Program-made: the position numbers and the translations under genes
Notes under the pieces: generated by a model
The model's database searches: none
Told to the model about the DNA's origin: nothing
Seen by the model: the letters and a program-made list of their open reading frames with translations, nothing else
Source: Chitinophaga pinensis
GTDB lineage: Bacteria; Bacteroidota; Bacteroidia; Chitinophagales; Chitinophagaceae
NCBI GenBank assembly: GCA_945876095.1
Contig: CAMCMP010000033.1
Coordinates: 1 to 33,524, forward strand
Reading direction: 5' to 3'
DNA length: 33,524 bases
Part shown: positions 16,493 to 25,364 of the stretch, one piece after another
How positions within the stretch are numbered: position 1 is the first letter of the stretch
Layout of the letters: every line of letters begins with the position of its first letter

Positions 16493-18505
16493 TTAGTTAG
16501 ATGAATGTATTGGTTGAATATAATAAAGGCTGACACCATGGAAGGGTATCATTGTGTTGAAAGAGCCATTGACTAAGTTTACATTTTTCTGTCTCCAAAC
16601 ATCTCGAACTTTCCAATTACCTTTTAGTCCAAGTTTTGCTAGTGTAACGGGATAATTTTTTGGCTTTTCATTTCCCCATCTGAAAAAGGAAGCAGGATTT
16701 TTACCATAATTATCTGTATTAAAAAATCCAACTGCATAAGCTCCATCTTCCATTTTTTTAAACCAGGTTTGAATTCCATCTTCATCCGAAATTAATCTTG
16801 CCGAGGATCCTAATGGATCTTGATCGATTGCAATTACTTCATCGTTGTTTAAAAGATTCAAAGTAAATTCATCAAGTTGATCAATTGGACAACCTATTAG
16901 TAGGGGAGAGGATAACAAAGCGAATAAGCTAATATGACTATACTGTTCATTAGGTGTAAGTCTGGTTGGATGCATTTCTGTTCCAGTGGTAACATTTCCA
17001 AGAATCATCATATCTGGATCATTCCAATGCCCTGGTCCACCGTAAGGCCCCCATTTATCCAATTTGAAAGTACAGTGATATAAACCTTGCCAGCTGTCTC
17101 TGATATCAGGACCAGTTCGGAACATATTGGAGATTTTCGTCCATTCCTCCACGGTACTAAAAGGTGCTGAATTGGATAAGCTATAGATGATATCTCTGCC
17201 GGAAGACTTTAATGCAGCAGACATTCTACGAGCAGAATTAACTTCTATGCGCCAATCGTATTTTAAAAAATCAACACCCCATTCTGCTAGTTGTAAAGCA
17301 TCATTGTTTTCAAATCTGTATTTTCCAATATAACGGAAAGCTCTTTTATTATTTTTTATTGAATCAGGATAAGCACCATTCTCAAAATTAGAGGATGCAC
17401 CCATATAGCCAGCATAACTAGTAATCCAGGGCGTTGAATAAACACCCACCTTCAATCCCATAGCATGAATGTCATCAATCATTTTTTTAAAATTGGAAAA
17501 TTTTTCGTTGGCTTGCATTGCTTTCAATTTACCTCCTCTATTGCCTTGCCATGCATCATCTATATTAACATAATTCCATCCATGGTCTCTAAGTCCTTTG
17601 CTAACCATCGCATTGGCTGATGCAACTACTTTTTCACCATCAATCATTTTGGCCCAAGAATTCCATCCATTCCATCCCATCGGTGGAGTAAGTGAAATCG
17701 TATCGCCTATCTTAATCTTCAATTCTTTTTTTGCTTCACCGAATTTGTTTTTTGCTCTAAGCTGAACCAAATAAATTCCTGGTTGCGTTAACTTCCCTGA
17801 AATAGTTCCGGTTTCATGATCAATGGAAAGTCCTGTCGGTAAATTATCTGCAAAAAATTGAATGGGCCTTGAGCCAGTGGAAGCAATGGTATATAAAAAT
17901 GGGTTGCCGGGAGTAGCACCAAAAACCTTTGCAGAATTAATTTGGGGAGTTTTAGGCGAAGGAGGTGTTAGAATATATTTTTCATCTAAATTAGGTGTAG
18001 TAAGAGGTATAGCATCTCCTATCATTGAAATTTTTGCATCTGCAAAGTTGGAATAGACTTTCGTATAACCTTGGTCTTCCACCATTACTAATAATCCCAT
18101 TCTTTGAATGCCTTTTAAATCTACTTTTATATTTTTAGGTAAATCTCCCCATTTCATGTCACCACTTTCAAATAAAATTTTACCATCTCCTAATACATAG
18201 AATCTGTGCTTCAATATTTTATTACCCATATCATCTACTCCTACTGTGGCAGTAAATTCAGTTGCATTTCCTTTTAATAAAAAAGACAATACACTGGTAG
18301 ACTGAACACCAATTCCTCTTTGATAAGTTTTTTTCACCATCGTCATCGTTTCGCCGCCACCATTTTGTTTGGCAGATATTCCAGGTATGCCCTCAGAATA
18401 TTTTTGTATCACCAAATCATCTAGCCATATTTCTTTAATCGATTGTGCGTAACCGTTAGTAATGACTAGGCTAAACAAAAACAAATACAATAATTTGCTT
18501 TTCAT
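16493..18505 (-). CDS. GH27 alpha-galactosidase with N-terminal NPCBM-like domain
   Basis: I chose the ATG at 18505 (670 residues), which gives a normal signal peptide (MKSKLLYLFLFSLVITNGYAQ); the frame extends to a TTG at 18532. Domain order is an NPCBM-like carbohydrate-binding domain (about 22-165, with KTYQRGIGVQSTSVLSF), a putative Ig-like domain (about 190-265, ending QLRAKNKFGEAKKELKI), a GH27 barrel (about 268-540) and a C-terminal beta domain. GH27 marks are PPMGWNGWNSW, VNIDDAWQG, DFLKYDW (nucleophile D417), TGPDIRDSW (acid/base D467) and GHWNDPDMM. It releases alpha-1,6-galactose from galactomannan or raffinose-type sugars. It heads the unit followed by CE15 and is divergent from the FAD oxidoreductase and GH26 genes. 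Confidence 0.92.
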   Translation of the reverse strand: MKSKLLYLFLFSLVITNGYAQSIKEIWLDDLVIQKYSEGIPGISAKQNGGGETMTMVKKTYQRGIGVQSTSVLSFLLKGNATEFTATVGVDDMGNKILKHRFYVLGDGKILFESGDMKWGDLPKNIKVDLKGIQRMGLLVMVEDQGYTKVYSNFADAKISMIGDAIPLTTPNLDEKYILTPPSPKTPQINSAKVFGATPGNPFLYTIASTGSRPIQFFADNLPTGLSIDHETGTISGKLTQPGIYLVQLRAKNKFGEAKKELKIKIGDTISLTPPMGWNGWNSWAKMIDGEKVVASANAMVSKGLRDHGWNYVNIDDAWQGNRGGKLKAMQANEKFSNFKKMIDDIHAMGLKVGVYSTPWITSYAGYMGASSNFENGAYPDSIKNNKRAFRYIGKYRFENNDALQLAEWGVDFLKYDWRIEVNSARRMSAALKSSGRDIIYSLSNSAPFSTVEEWTKISNMFRTGPDIRDSWQGLYHCTFKLDKWGPYGGPGHWNDPDMMILGNVTTGTEMHPTRLTPNEQYSHISLFALLSSPLLIGCPIDQLDEFTLNLLNNDEVIAIDQDPLGSSARLISDEDGIQTWFKKMEDGAYAVGFFNTDNYGKNPASFFRWGNEKPKNYPVTLAKLGLKGNWKVRDVWRQKNVNLVNGSFNTMIPFHGVSLYYIQPIHSSN

Positions 18506-18736
18506 TCCATTGTGTTTTTTAGTATAGTTCAATTGGTTCTTTTAGAGGTGGTAAATTAGGCATTCTTACTAAGACTGGAAAATCTTGCCACGAATTATTA
18601 AAATCCTTATTTTTAACTTGTTAATTGAGTTCCTTAAAAGTTCTGATGTAAGGATTAGTAGGATAGTGAGTATGCTATTGATTCTTTTAGTCTTTAAGCT
18701 TTAATTTTAATCGAATAAATTTAATTAAATATTAAT
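18506..18736. other. Divergent promoter region, GH27 unit versus FAD oxidoreductase/GH26 unit
   Basis: These 231 bp separate two divergent starts. An 8-bp inverted repeat, AATCCTTA (18602-18609) and TAAGGATT (18649-18656), sits near the middle and could be a shared regulator site. No clear TAnnTTTG promoter element was found in either direction. Confidence 0.35.
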
Positions 18737-20746
18737 ATGAAAAAATATAAAATAGCTCAATGGATAGTATTTTTATTTATCCTTACCGACCTGTGTGCTA
18801 AAGCCCAGGTAAATCAATCGAGTAGTGTTGACATCTGTATTTATGGAGGCACCTCTGCTGGTGTAATGGCTGCTTATACTGCAAAAAAAATGGGTAAAAC
18901 GGTGGTCTTAATTGAACCAGGTAATCGTTTAGGTGGCTTAACGACGGGAGGATTAGGACAAACAGATATAGGAAATAAATATGCAGTGGGTGGACTTTCA
19001 CTAGATTTTTATAGGCGTATTGGTCAGCATTACGGGAAGTTTGAACAGTGGACATTTGAACCTCATGTTGCCAAAGAATTATTTGAGCAATATATTAAAG
19101 AAGCCAATATTAAAGTTGTTTATAATTACAGACTTCAGTCAGTTATCACTTCGGAGGGTACTATTAAAGAAATTACCATTGAAAATTCTATTCAACCCAA
19201 TCGTTCAACCAATCAAATAATAAAGGCAAAAGTTTTTATTGATTGTACTTATGAAGGAGATTTAATGGCAAAATCTGGGGTTTCTTATTTTACTGGAAGA
19301 GAATCTAACAGTACTTATGGCGAAACCTACAATGGCGTTCAGTTTAAGGATAAGCACCAGTTTCCTGATGGAGTAGACCCTTATAAAATTCCAGGTAAAA
19401 AAGAAAGCGGATTGGTTTGGGGTATTAGTAATGAAACATTAGCACCTAATGGAACGGGCGATAAAAAAATACAGACTTATAATATTCGGGTTTGTTTTAC
19501 AAATAATCCTAGCAATCAAATTCCGATTACTCAACCGGACGATTACAAACCAGAGCGATATGAATTATTATTGAGGGTGCTCGAGAAGAAGCCAGTAAAA
19601 AATATTGGAGGATTTACTTCATTAGCTCCAATGCCTAATAACAAAACAGATATCAATAATAATGGAGCTTTTTCTACTGATATGATTGGAGAAAACTGGG
19701 ATTATCCAGAAGCAGATTATAATAAAAGAAAAGAAATAAAAAAGGCACATGATAATTATGTAAAAGGATTTTTTTATTTCATAGGACATGATCCTCGAAT
19801 GCCTTCTTATCTTAGAAAGGAAATGCTTCAATGGGGATATCCAAAAGATGAGTATACGGATAATAAAAATTGGACACCTCAAATGTATGTACGTGAAACC
19901 AGAAGGATGATTGGTGAATATGTAATGACTCAATTAAACTGTGAAGGTAAAGATGTCGTAAAAGATGGAATTGGACTGGCCGCTTACACAATGGATTCTC
20001 ATAATTGCCAGCGGCTAGTAGTGAATGGTATGGTTAAAAATGAAGGGGATGTTCAAATGGGAGGATTTGATCCTTACCCAATTGCCTATCGATCAGTGAT
20101 TCCTAAAAAGAATGAGTGTAAAAATTTATTAGTACCTGTTTGTTTATCCGCTTCTCATATTGCCTACGGTTCTATTAGAATGGAACCAGTTTTTATGGTG
20201 CTAGCCCAGTCATCAGCTGTGGCAGCTTGTCTTTCAATAGACAATAATCAAGCTGTACAAGAAGTAAATATTGATCAATTACAACAAATCATCAAAACAA
20301 ATCCTTATGCCAATGGTAGAATGCCAGAAATTATAGTGGACAATGTAGATACTGCTAATGTGATCGTAAAAGGAGATTGGTCATTTGGAAAATATGGAGG
20401 TTTCGGCCCTTCTTATTTACGTGATACTGCTCGTTCTTCAACTGCCAAGTCGGTTAAGTTTATTCCTCAAATAAACAAAGAAGGAAGCTACCAGATTTAT
20501 ACTTATTATCCAAAATTGCAAAATGGTTCTGAGCAAACGCACATCGCTATTTTTGATGGAAAGAAAATTACTAATAAAATCATTAGGCGATCTGAAGTTC
20601 AGGTTATCGGTCAAACAGCAGGAGAGTGGGTATCCTTAGGAAAATGTAATTTATCAAAAGGTAAAAATGCCTACGTAGAAATTTCTAATAAAAATTCTAA
20701 CGGAATTATAGTGGCGGATGCAGTGCTTTTTGTTCCGGTGAAATAA
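18737..20746 (+). CDS. Exported FAD-dependent oxidoreductase with golvesin/xanthan-lyase-like C-terminal domain
   Basis: The 669-residue protein has a signal peptide (about residues 1-24, ending AKAQ). An FAD-binding Rossmann fold follows: VDICIYGGTSAGVMAAYTA (32-50) with the ribose-binding Glu near E60, then GNRLGGLTTGGLGQTDIG. This is the PF12831-type FAD oxidoreductase family. Further conserved stretches are DCTYEGDLMAKSGV, YVRETRRMIGEYVMT and GSIRMEPVFMVLAQSSA. From about 545 a separate beta-sandwich with EGSYQIYTYYP and YVEISNKNSNGIIVADAV matches the golvesin-C/xanthan-lyase-like binding domain. The substrate is unknown; an oxidised or dehydrated sugar is likely given the neighbours. The GH26 gene starts 81 nt downstream in the same direction. 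Confidence 0.85.
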   Translation: MKKYKIAQWIVFLFILTDLCAKAQVNQSSSVDICIYGGTSAGVMAAYTAKKMGKTVVLIEPGNRLGGLTTGGLGQTDIGNKYAVGGLSLDFYRRIGQHYGKFEQWTFEPHVAKELFEQYIKEANIKVVYNYRLQSVITSEGTIKEITIENSIQPNRSTNQIIKAKVFIDCTYEGDLMAKSGVSYFTGRESNSTYGETYNGVQFKDKHQFPDGVDPYKIPGKKESGLVWGISNETLAPNGTGDKKIQTYNIRVCFTNNPSNQIPITQPDDYKPERYELLLRVLEKKPVKNIGGFTSLAPMPNNKTDINNNGAFSTDMIGENWDYPEADYNKRKEIKKAHDNYVKGFFYFIGHDPRMPSYLRKEMLQWGYPKDEYTDNKNWTPQMYVRETRRMIGEYVMTQLNCEGKDVVKDGIGLAAYTMDSHNCQRLVVNGMVKNEGDVQMGGFDPYPIAYRSVIPKKNECKNLLVPVCLSASHIAYGSIRMEPVFMVLAQSSAVAACLSIDNNQAVQEVNIDQLQQIIKTNPYANGRMPEIIVDNVDTANVIVKGDWSFGKYGGFGPSYLRDTARSSTAKSVKFIPQINKEGSYQIYTYYPKLQNGSEQTHIAIFDGKKITNKIIRRSEVQVIGQTAGEWVSLGKCNLSKGKNAYVEISNKNSNGIIVADAVLFVPVK

Positions 20747-20827
20747 TTTATCTTTTAAATTGCTAGTGGTCATTTTGTTATTCAAATAAAATATTCAGGT
20801 ATTATAAAAAATATTTGAAAAAATAAT

Positions 20828-21958
20828 ATGCAAAAAAGGATAATTCTATTTTCCATAAATCTTTTTGTGGTTGTATTTTGTTTTAGCCAAAAGGTTACGA
20901 TAAAACCAATCGATAAAAAAGCCACCAAAGAAACAAAGGCACTCTATGCTAATCTGAAAAAGCTTTCCGAAAAACATTTTTTATTTGGACATCAACATGC
21001 AACTCAATATGGTCATGGATGGAATGGAGATGACAATAGGAGTGATGTAAAATCTGTCACAGGTTCTCATCCCGGAGTAATTGGAGTCGATTTTAGTGGT
21101 TTATATGGCTCCTCTGAAGCGGCTATGGAAAAGCAAAAGCTTTCATTAATCAAATATATAAGTGAAGCCTATAATAGAGGCGGAGTAATTACTGCAGCAT
21201 GGCATTTTAATAATCCAGTTAGTAAAACTAATTTTTATTGGAATGATACAAATGCTATTGCTGCTGTAAAAAATATAATTCCAGGGGGCAGCCATCACCT
21301 AAAATATAAAAGCATTTTAAAAAATATTGCAGAGGTGGCTAAAGCTACAAAAGGTGCGGATGGGAAATTAGTGCCAATTATATTTAGGCCATTTCATGAG
21401 TTTGATGGTGATTGGTTTTGGTGGGGAGCAAAACATTGCACGATAGATGAGTTTAAAACACTATGGCAGTTTACAATTACCTATTTAAAAGACAGTTTGA
21501 AAGTGCATAATTTTATTTATGCTTTTTCTCCCGATAATAAATTTTTAACAGAACAGAAATATTTAGAACGTTATCCGGGAAATGATTTTGTTGATTTAGT
21601 AGGGGTAGATAATTATGGAGATTTTGGTAGGGGTGGCCGGTACGATCTAGATGCCGGGTATAAAAAATTAAAAATTGTTAGCGATGTTGCGTTAAAGAAT
21701 GGCAAGTTGGCTGCCTTTACCGAAACTGGATTAGAATCTATACCTGATTCAACTTGGTGGACCGATGCCTTATTGAAAACATTGCTTCGAAGCGATTTAA
21801 ATCTATGTTATGTTTTGGTTTGGAGAAATGACGCTAAAAGTACAACTCATTTTTATGCGCCATTTCCTGGACAAAAATCAGTAAAAGATTTTATTGATTT
21901 TTATAACAGTCCCTACACTTTATTTGAGTCTGATTTAAAAAATGTTTATAAGAAATAA
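20828..21958 (+). CDS. GH26 beta-mannanase (endo-1,4-beta-mannosidase), exported
   Basis: The 376-residue protein has a Sec signal peptide (about residues 1-20, ending CFSQ). The barrel opens with FLFGHQHATQYGHGW and GVIGVDFSGL. It contains the GH26 acid/base segment IFRPFHEFDGDWFWWG (E191) and the nucleophile segment AAFTETGLE (E299), and ends with LVWRNDAKSTTHFYAPFPG, all GH26-typical. It cuts beta-1,4-mannan chains, complementing the divergent GH27 alpha-galactosidase in galactomannan breakdown. No lipobox is evident, although a Cys lies near the cleavage site (C18), so secretion rather than surface anchoring is more likely. Length is normal for a single-domain GH26. Confidence 0.92.
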   Translation: MQKRIILFSINLFVVVFCFSQKVTIKPIDKKATKETKALYANLKKLSEKHFLFGHQHATQYGHGWNGDDNRSDVKSVTGSHPGVIGVDFSGLYGSSEAAMEKQKLSLIKYISEAYNRGGVITAAWHFNNPVSKTNFYWNDTNAIAAVKNIIPGGSHHLKYKSILKNIAEVAKATKGADGKLVPIIFRPFHEFDGDWFWWGAKHCTIDEFKTLWQFTITYLKDSLKVHNFIYAFSPDNKFLTEQKYLERYPGNDFVDLVGVDNYGDFGRGGRYDLDAGYKKLKIVSDVALKNGKLAAFTETGLESIPDSTWWTDALLKTLLRSDLNLCYVLVWRNDAKSTTHFYAPFPGQKSVKDFIDFYNSPYTLFESDLKNVYKK

Positions 21959-22063
21959 TTCCAGCATAATTTGGGTTTTAAATAAAATTTGACCAAAAGG
22001 CTAGAATTTTTTTAATTATCTTTTAGAAAATAATTAATATTATTTGCTTAAATACTTTTTACA

Positions 22064-23191
22064 TTAAGAATAACTTATAGCAAAGTAGATTAGTAAGGTG
22101 TTGATTAAAATAAAAAATGTGAACATTGCTAGATTAATCAATCTGGTCATCTTTTTTTCAAAAGAATCTATAATACCATCTTTAAATATCAATGAAGGCA
22201 AAATGCCTAATAATGCCATCATGACAACTATTAATACTATACAAAACGAGTTGATTATTTCTGCTAAAGAAAAAATATTTGTTGCTGGCAATTTTGAAGC
22301 TAAAATATAACTGCCTCCAGCCGCTGTAAATAATGCGCCTACTGTATATCTGCTTGGATCTGATGCAAATGGGGCAATAAAGGTCACCAGTACGGCAATA
22401 TATAATATTAAAAATAGTTTTAAAATAACAGACAATCCTCCTTTGTAAATTCTAATTCCCATTCTGTATTGTGAAAAATCAGTTTTATAGGTAGAAGAAA
22501 ATTTTGGATTTCCTCTGGCGGATTTATAGGCATGTGGCTTTTCGATAAGTTTTATACTATTATCTTTTTCATATCCATTTACCATTACTCTAGAACTCAC
22601 TTTAGAATCAATGGTGTCTGGTTCAAAATATATATATTTTCTATCTAGCCATTTATGTTCAATTGGTAAAATCAAATCATGTTTATCAATTGGATAAAGC
22701 GATACATCAAAAAATTGGGTACTTTTTGCTTTAACAAAATACTGAACGTATTCGATATGGGTACTTGAGTCTAAATATCGGTCAACTAAATCGCATTTTA
22801 AAACATCTCCGTTAATTATTGTAAAAGGAAGCTCATTTTTATGGGATAAATCTTTTTTTCCTAATAGATCGATTTCGTTTGGATCCCATTTAAACCACAA
22901 ATAAAATTCGTAAGACCAACTAGATTCTTTGATGTTTAGGTCTTCAATTCTTTCTAGATAGGTTCCAATCCGAACTTTTTTAGAATTCGGAGGTATAGAG
23001 ATATTTTCAAAAGTAGTTTTACCTGTATCTGGACTTTTAGGATCCATTGTGTTTTTCATATTTTTACTCACTTCTGTTGCCATATCCTTTATGACATTAG
23101 ATACTTTATACGAAAAAGTAATTCCTGAAATTAATATACTAATTAAAATAATAATTAAAATTACATGTGAGCGCTGCTTATTATTAAACAT
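22064..23191 (-). CDS. Pentameric ligand-gated ion channel-like membrane protein (divergent)
   Basis: The 375-residue protein has an N-terminal hydrophobic segment (about 9-28), a beta-rich extracytoplasmic region (about 60-250) and four transmembrane helices (about 253-273, 281-300, 306-331, 350-372). Two local matches point to the pLGIC/Cys-loop family without the cysteines: FFDVSLYPIDKHDLILPIEH (160-179), equivalent to the Cys-loop with its Phe/Tyr-Pro-x-Asp core, and DPSRYTVGALFTAAGGSYILASKLPATNIF (278-307), equivalent to M2 with its N-terminal Arg and the Leu-Pro before M3. YEFYLWFKWDP (94-104) fits the W-containing loop D/A region. Family assignment is from pattern recognition. The glycine/alanine-rich M2 is unusual, so gating and ion selectivity are unknown. 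It is a single gene convergent with GH26 and divergent from the signalling operon. Confidence 0.62.
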   Translation of the reverse strand: MFNNKQRSHVILIIILISILISGITFSYKVSNVIKDMATEVSKNMKNTMDPKSPDTGKTTFENISIPPNSKKVRIGTYLERIEDLNIKESSWSYEFYLWFKWDPNEIDLLGKKDLSHKNELPFTIINGDVLKCDLVDRYLDSSTHIEYVQYFVKAKSTQFFDVSLYPIDKHDLILPIEHKWLDRKYIYFEPDTIDSKVSSRVMVNGYEKDNSIKLIEKPHAYKSARGNPKFSSTYKTDFSQYRMGIRIYKGGLSVILKLFLILYIAVLVTFIAPFASDPSRYTVGALFTAAGGSYILASKLPATNIFSLAEIINSFCIVLIVVMMALLGILPSLIFKDGIIDSFEKKMTRLINLAMFTFFILINTLLIYFAISYS

Positions 23192-23789
23192 TTATTATTT
23201 TTTTTAAATTATTTTAATTTTTTAAAGTTAAAATTTTAATTTGAAAAACTGCTTCTTAGTTGTTCCATTTAAGTCCCGAATAGCTTTTTATATTAAAAGT
23301 ATTTATTATATTTTAAATTTAAAAATTGGAGGCTTACTATAAACTTCATTATTAACTATCTAATTAAAATTATGTATTTGACTAATTCAAAAAGGTTACT
23401 TTAAGCATTTTTTTTAGTACTTTTTAAATTTGAATCACTAAATAATATAAAAGAGGCCCCTGAAGAAATCCTTTTATATTACCATCAAATTAGGTAAGTT
23501 TTTTCTTTTAAATTTCAAGGACATCTTTGTTTAATGGTTTGAACTAGCTATAAAGTATTGGGGTATAAGAAAATTCAGTATTTTTTTATTCAAATGTTTA
23601 TAAAGTGAAGTAGAATAGCAAAAAAAGTATTTAGTATCAAAAAGATACGTTAAATTGAGCCTCAAAGTTTGATTTATTGGTTGGGATAGGGTTTAAATCC
23701 TATTAATTGTTCTGATTATTGTTATTTTTATTATATTGCTTAAATATTTAATTTATCCCACTTTTTAACGGGTATCTAAAACCACCACC
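23192..23789. other. Long AT-rich divergent intergenic region
   Basis: This stretch of ~600 bp is very AT-rich and has no supported gene, RNA gene or strong hairpin. It must hold the promoters of the minus-strand channel-like gene and of the plus-strand signalling operon. A weak palindrome, ATAGGGTTTAAATCCTAT, lies ~100 bp before the operon start (about 23687-23704). I see no TAnnTTTG element. Confidence 0.4.
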
Positions 23790-25364
23790 ATGAAAAATAT
23801 ACTTATTTGTTCTGCTATTATTTTGTCTTTATTTTCTTGTGCAACTAAAAAAGAAACTAAAATAATTCCATTAACAACTACTTCAAAAGAAGCGGCAGAA
23901 AACTTTAGTCAAGGAGTGTTTCGGCAAGAGCAAATGGAAAATGATGAAGGAAATACTCTTTTTAAAAAAGCGCTTGAATTGGATTCTAACTTTGCATTGG
24001 CTAAGATCAATTATAATAATCAATTAAATCCTGCTGATAATAAAAGAAGGTTATTAGAAGCTTATAATAATCGTACTAAATTATCTGAAATTGAGTCTGT
24101 AATTGTTGCTGTAAAGTATGAAAATACTATCAATAATGATTTTCTTAAATCCGATTTAATGGTCGACTCGCTTATAAAGAAATATCCTGATTTTTACGAA
24201 TTATATCTCCTTTCAGCAAATTTGAAAAATAAATTAAATAATGTTGATGGTAGTTTAAAAAGATTTAATGAAGCTTTAGAGGTTAATCCTGAATGTTATG
24301 ATGCTGCTTTAAGTATTCCTGATTTTCATTCATTTAATGGAAATGCTTGGAATACTTTTAATATGTTGCCTGAGGGAAAAAGAAATTTAGATGAGGCGGA
24401 AAAATATTTTAAACTTGCTGCTAAAATTAGACCCAAAGCTCCTGCTGCTGCCCGTATGTACGGAAATTTATATCGTACAAAAGGTGATTTAGATAAGGCT
24501 CTTGAAAAGTATCAAGAATCTGTTAGCCTGAATTCTGAAAAATCAAGTTTATTAGGAGAAAGTTATCAGATGATAGGACACGTTTACGTTTCCAAAGGGG
24601 AATATGATAAAAGTCGTGAGTACTATAATAAATATGAATCATTTAGGGTAGAAATGCAGAATAAATTTGGCAGTAAAGCAGGGGTTTCTGATAGGTTAGC
24701 GCTTACTTATTTATATGAAAAAAAGTATGACGAGGTGATTTTAGAAGCGAATAAATTATTAGTAAGAATTGATAGTTTACAAATTCCGGAGGTAAATAAA
24801 ATTACCAATCGATTTTCTATTGAAGATTTAAAATTTACAACTTATGGCCATAGCCTAAAAGAAGAGGAAGCGCTAGTTTCTTTAAACAAGCTAGTAAATT
24901 ACAGACTGGAGTATAAAAAGGATCAAATTAATGGAGCAACTAGTCAAAATGAACTTAATAGGATTGAAAATTCAATGAAATGCGATTCTTTGTATTATAA
25001 AATATGGTTTGATATACTTTTTGCACACTACGAAGAAGCTGAGAAAAAGTTAATGGAATTTGAAGTTGCTTCTACTGAAAAATTAAAAACTGATCCTAAA
25101 GCTATGAACGGTTATTATAACGAATTAGGTTATCTGAATCTTATGGAGGGGAAAGTAAAAGAATCTCTTGAATCTTTTAATAAAGTAGTTGGCTTAGATC
25201 AAGATGTATACTTTTATTATTTTTATGCGTTGGCTTTAAAAGCTCAAGGAAATAAGGCAGAAAGTGATAAAATTTTCTTAAAAATTTCAAATAACTATTT
25301 TGTTAAATCACAAATAGCAATCGTTAAAGCATTAGCAAAAGCACAACTCAATGCAGCAAACTAA
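23790..25364 (+). CDS. TPR-repeat lipoprotein, first gene of signalling operon
   Basis: The 524-residue protein has a lipoprotein signal (ILSLFSC, predicted lipidated C17). Helical TPR-type repeats follow, for example ENFSQGVFRQEQMENDEGNTLFKKALELDSNFALA, SLKRFNEALEVNPECYDAAL, DEAEKYFKLAAKIRPKAPAAARMYGNLYRTKGDLDKALEKYQ and GHVYVSKGEYDKSREYYNKY. It is probably anchored facing the periplasm and acts as a protein-binding scaffold. Its last 14 nt overlap the start of the propeller-SpoIIE gene, which suggests translational coupling and a direct role with that sensor, for example as co-receptor. There is no catalytic motif. Confidence 0.82.
   Translation: MKNILICSAIILSLFSCATKKETKIIPLTTTSKEAAENFSQGVFRQEQMENDEGNTLFKKALELDSNFALAKINYNNQLNPADNKRRLLEAYNNRTKLSEIESVIVAVKYENTINNDFLKSDLMVDSLIKKYPDFYELYLLSANLKNKLNNVDGSLKRFNEALEVNPECYDAALSIPDFHSFNGNAWNTFNMLPEGKRNLDEAEKYFKLAAKIRPKAPAAARMYGNLYRTKGDLDKALEKYQESVSLNSEKSSLLGESYQMIGHVYVSKGEYDKSREYYNKYESFRVEMQNKFGSKAGVSDRLALTYLYEKKYDEVILEANKLLVRIDSLQIPEVNKITNRFSIEDLKFTTYGHSLKEEEALVSLNKLVNYRLEYKKDQINGATSQNELNRIENSMKCDSLYYKIWFDILFAHYEEAEKKLMEFEVASTEKLKTDPKAMNGYYNELGYLNLMEGKVKESLESFNKVVGLDQDVYFYYFYALALKAQGNKAESDKIFLKISNNYFVKSQIAIVKALAKAQLNAAN

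Noticed and set aside
18506..18532. Upstream TTG start for the GH27 gene
   Set aside because: The nine added residues precede a normal signal peptide starting at the ATG at 18505.
21959..22063. Terminator between the convergent GH26 and channel-like genes
   Set aside because: Only a weak AATTAT/ATAATT pairing with mismatches is visible; not strong enough to call.
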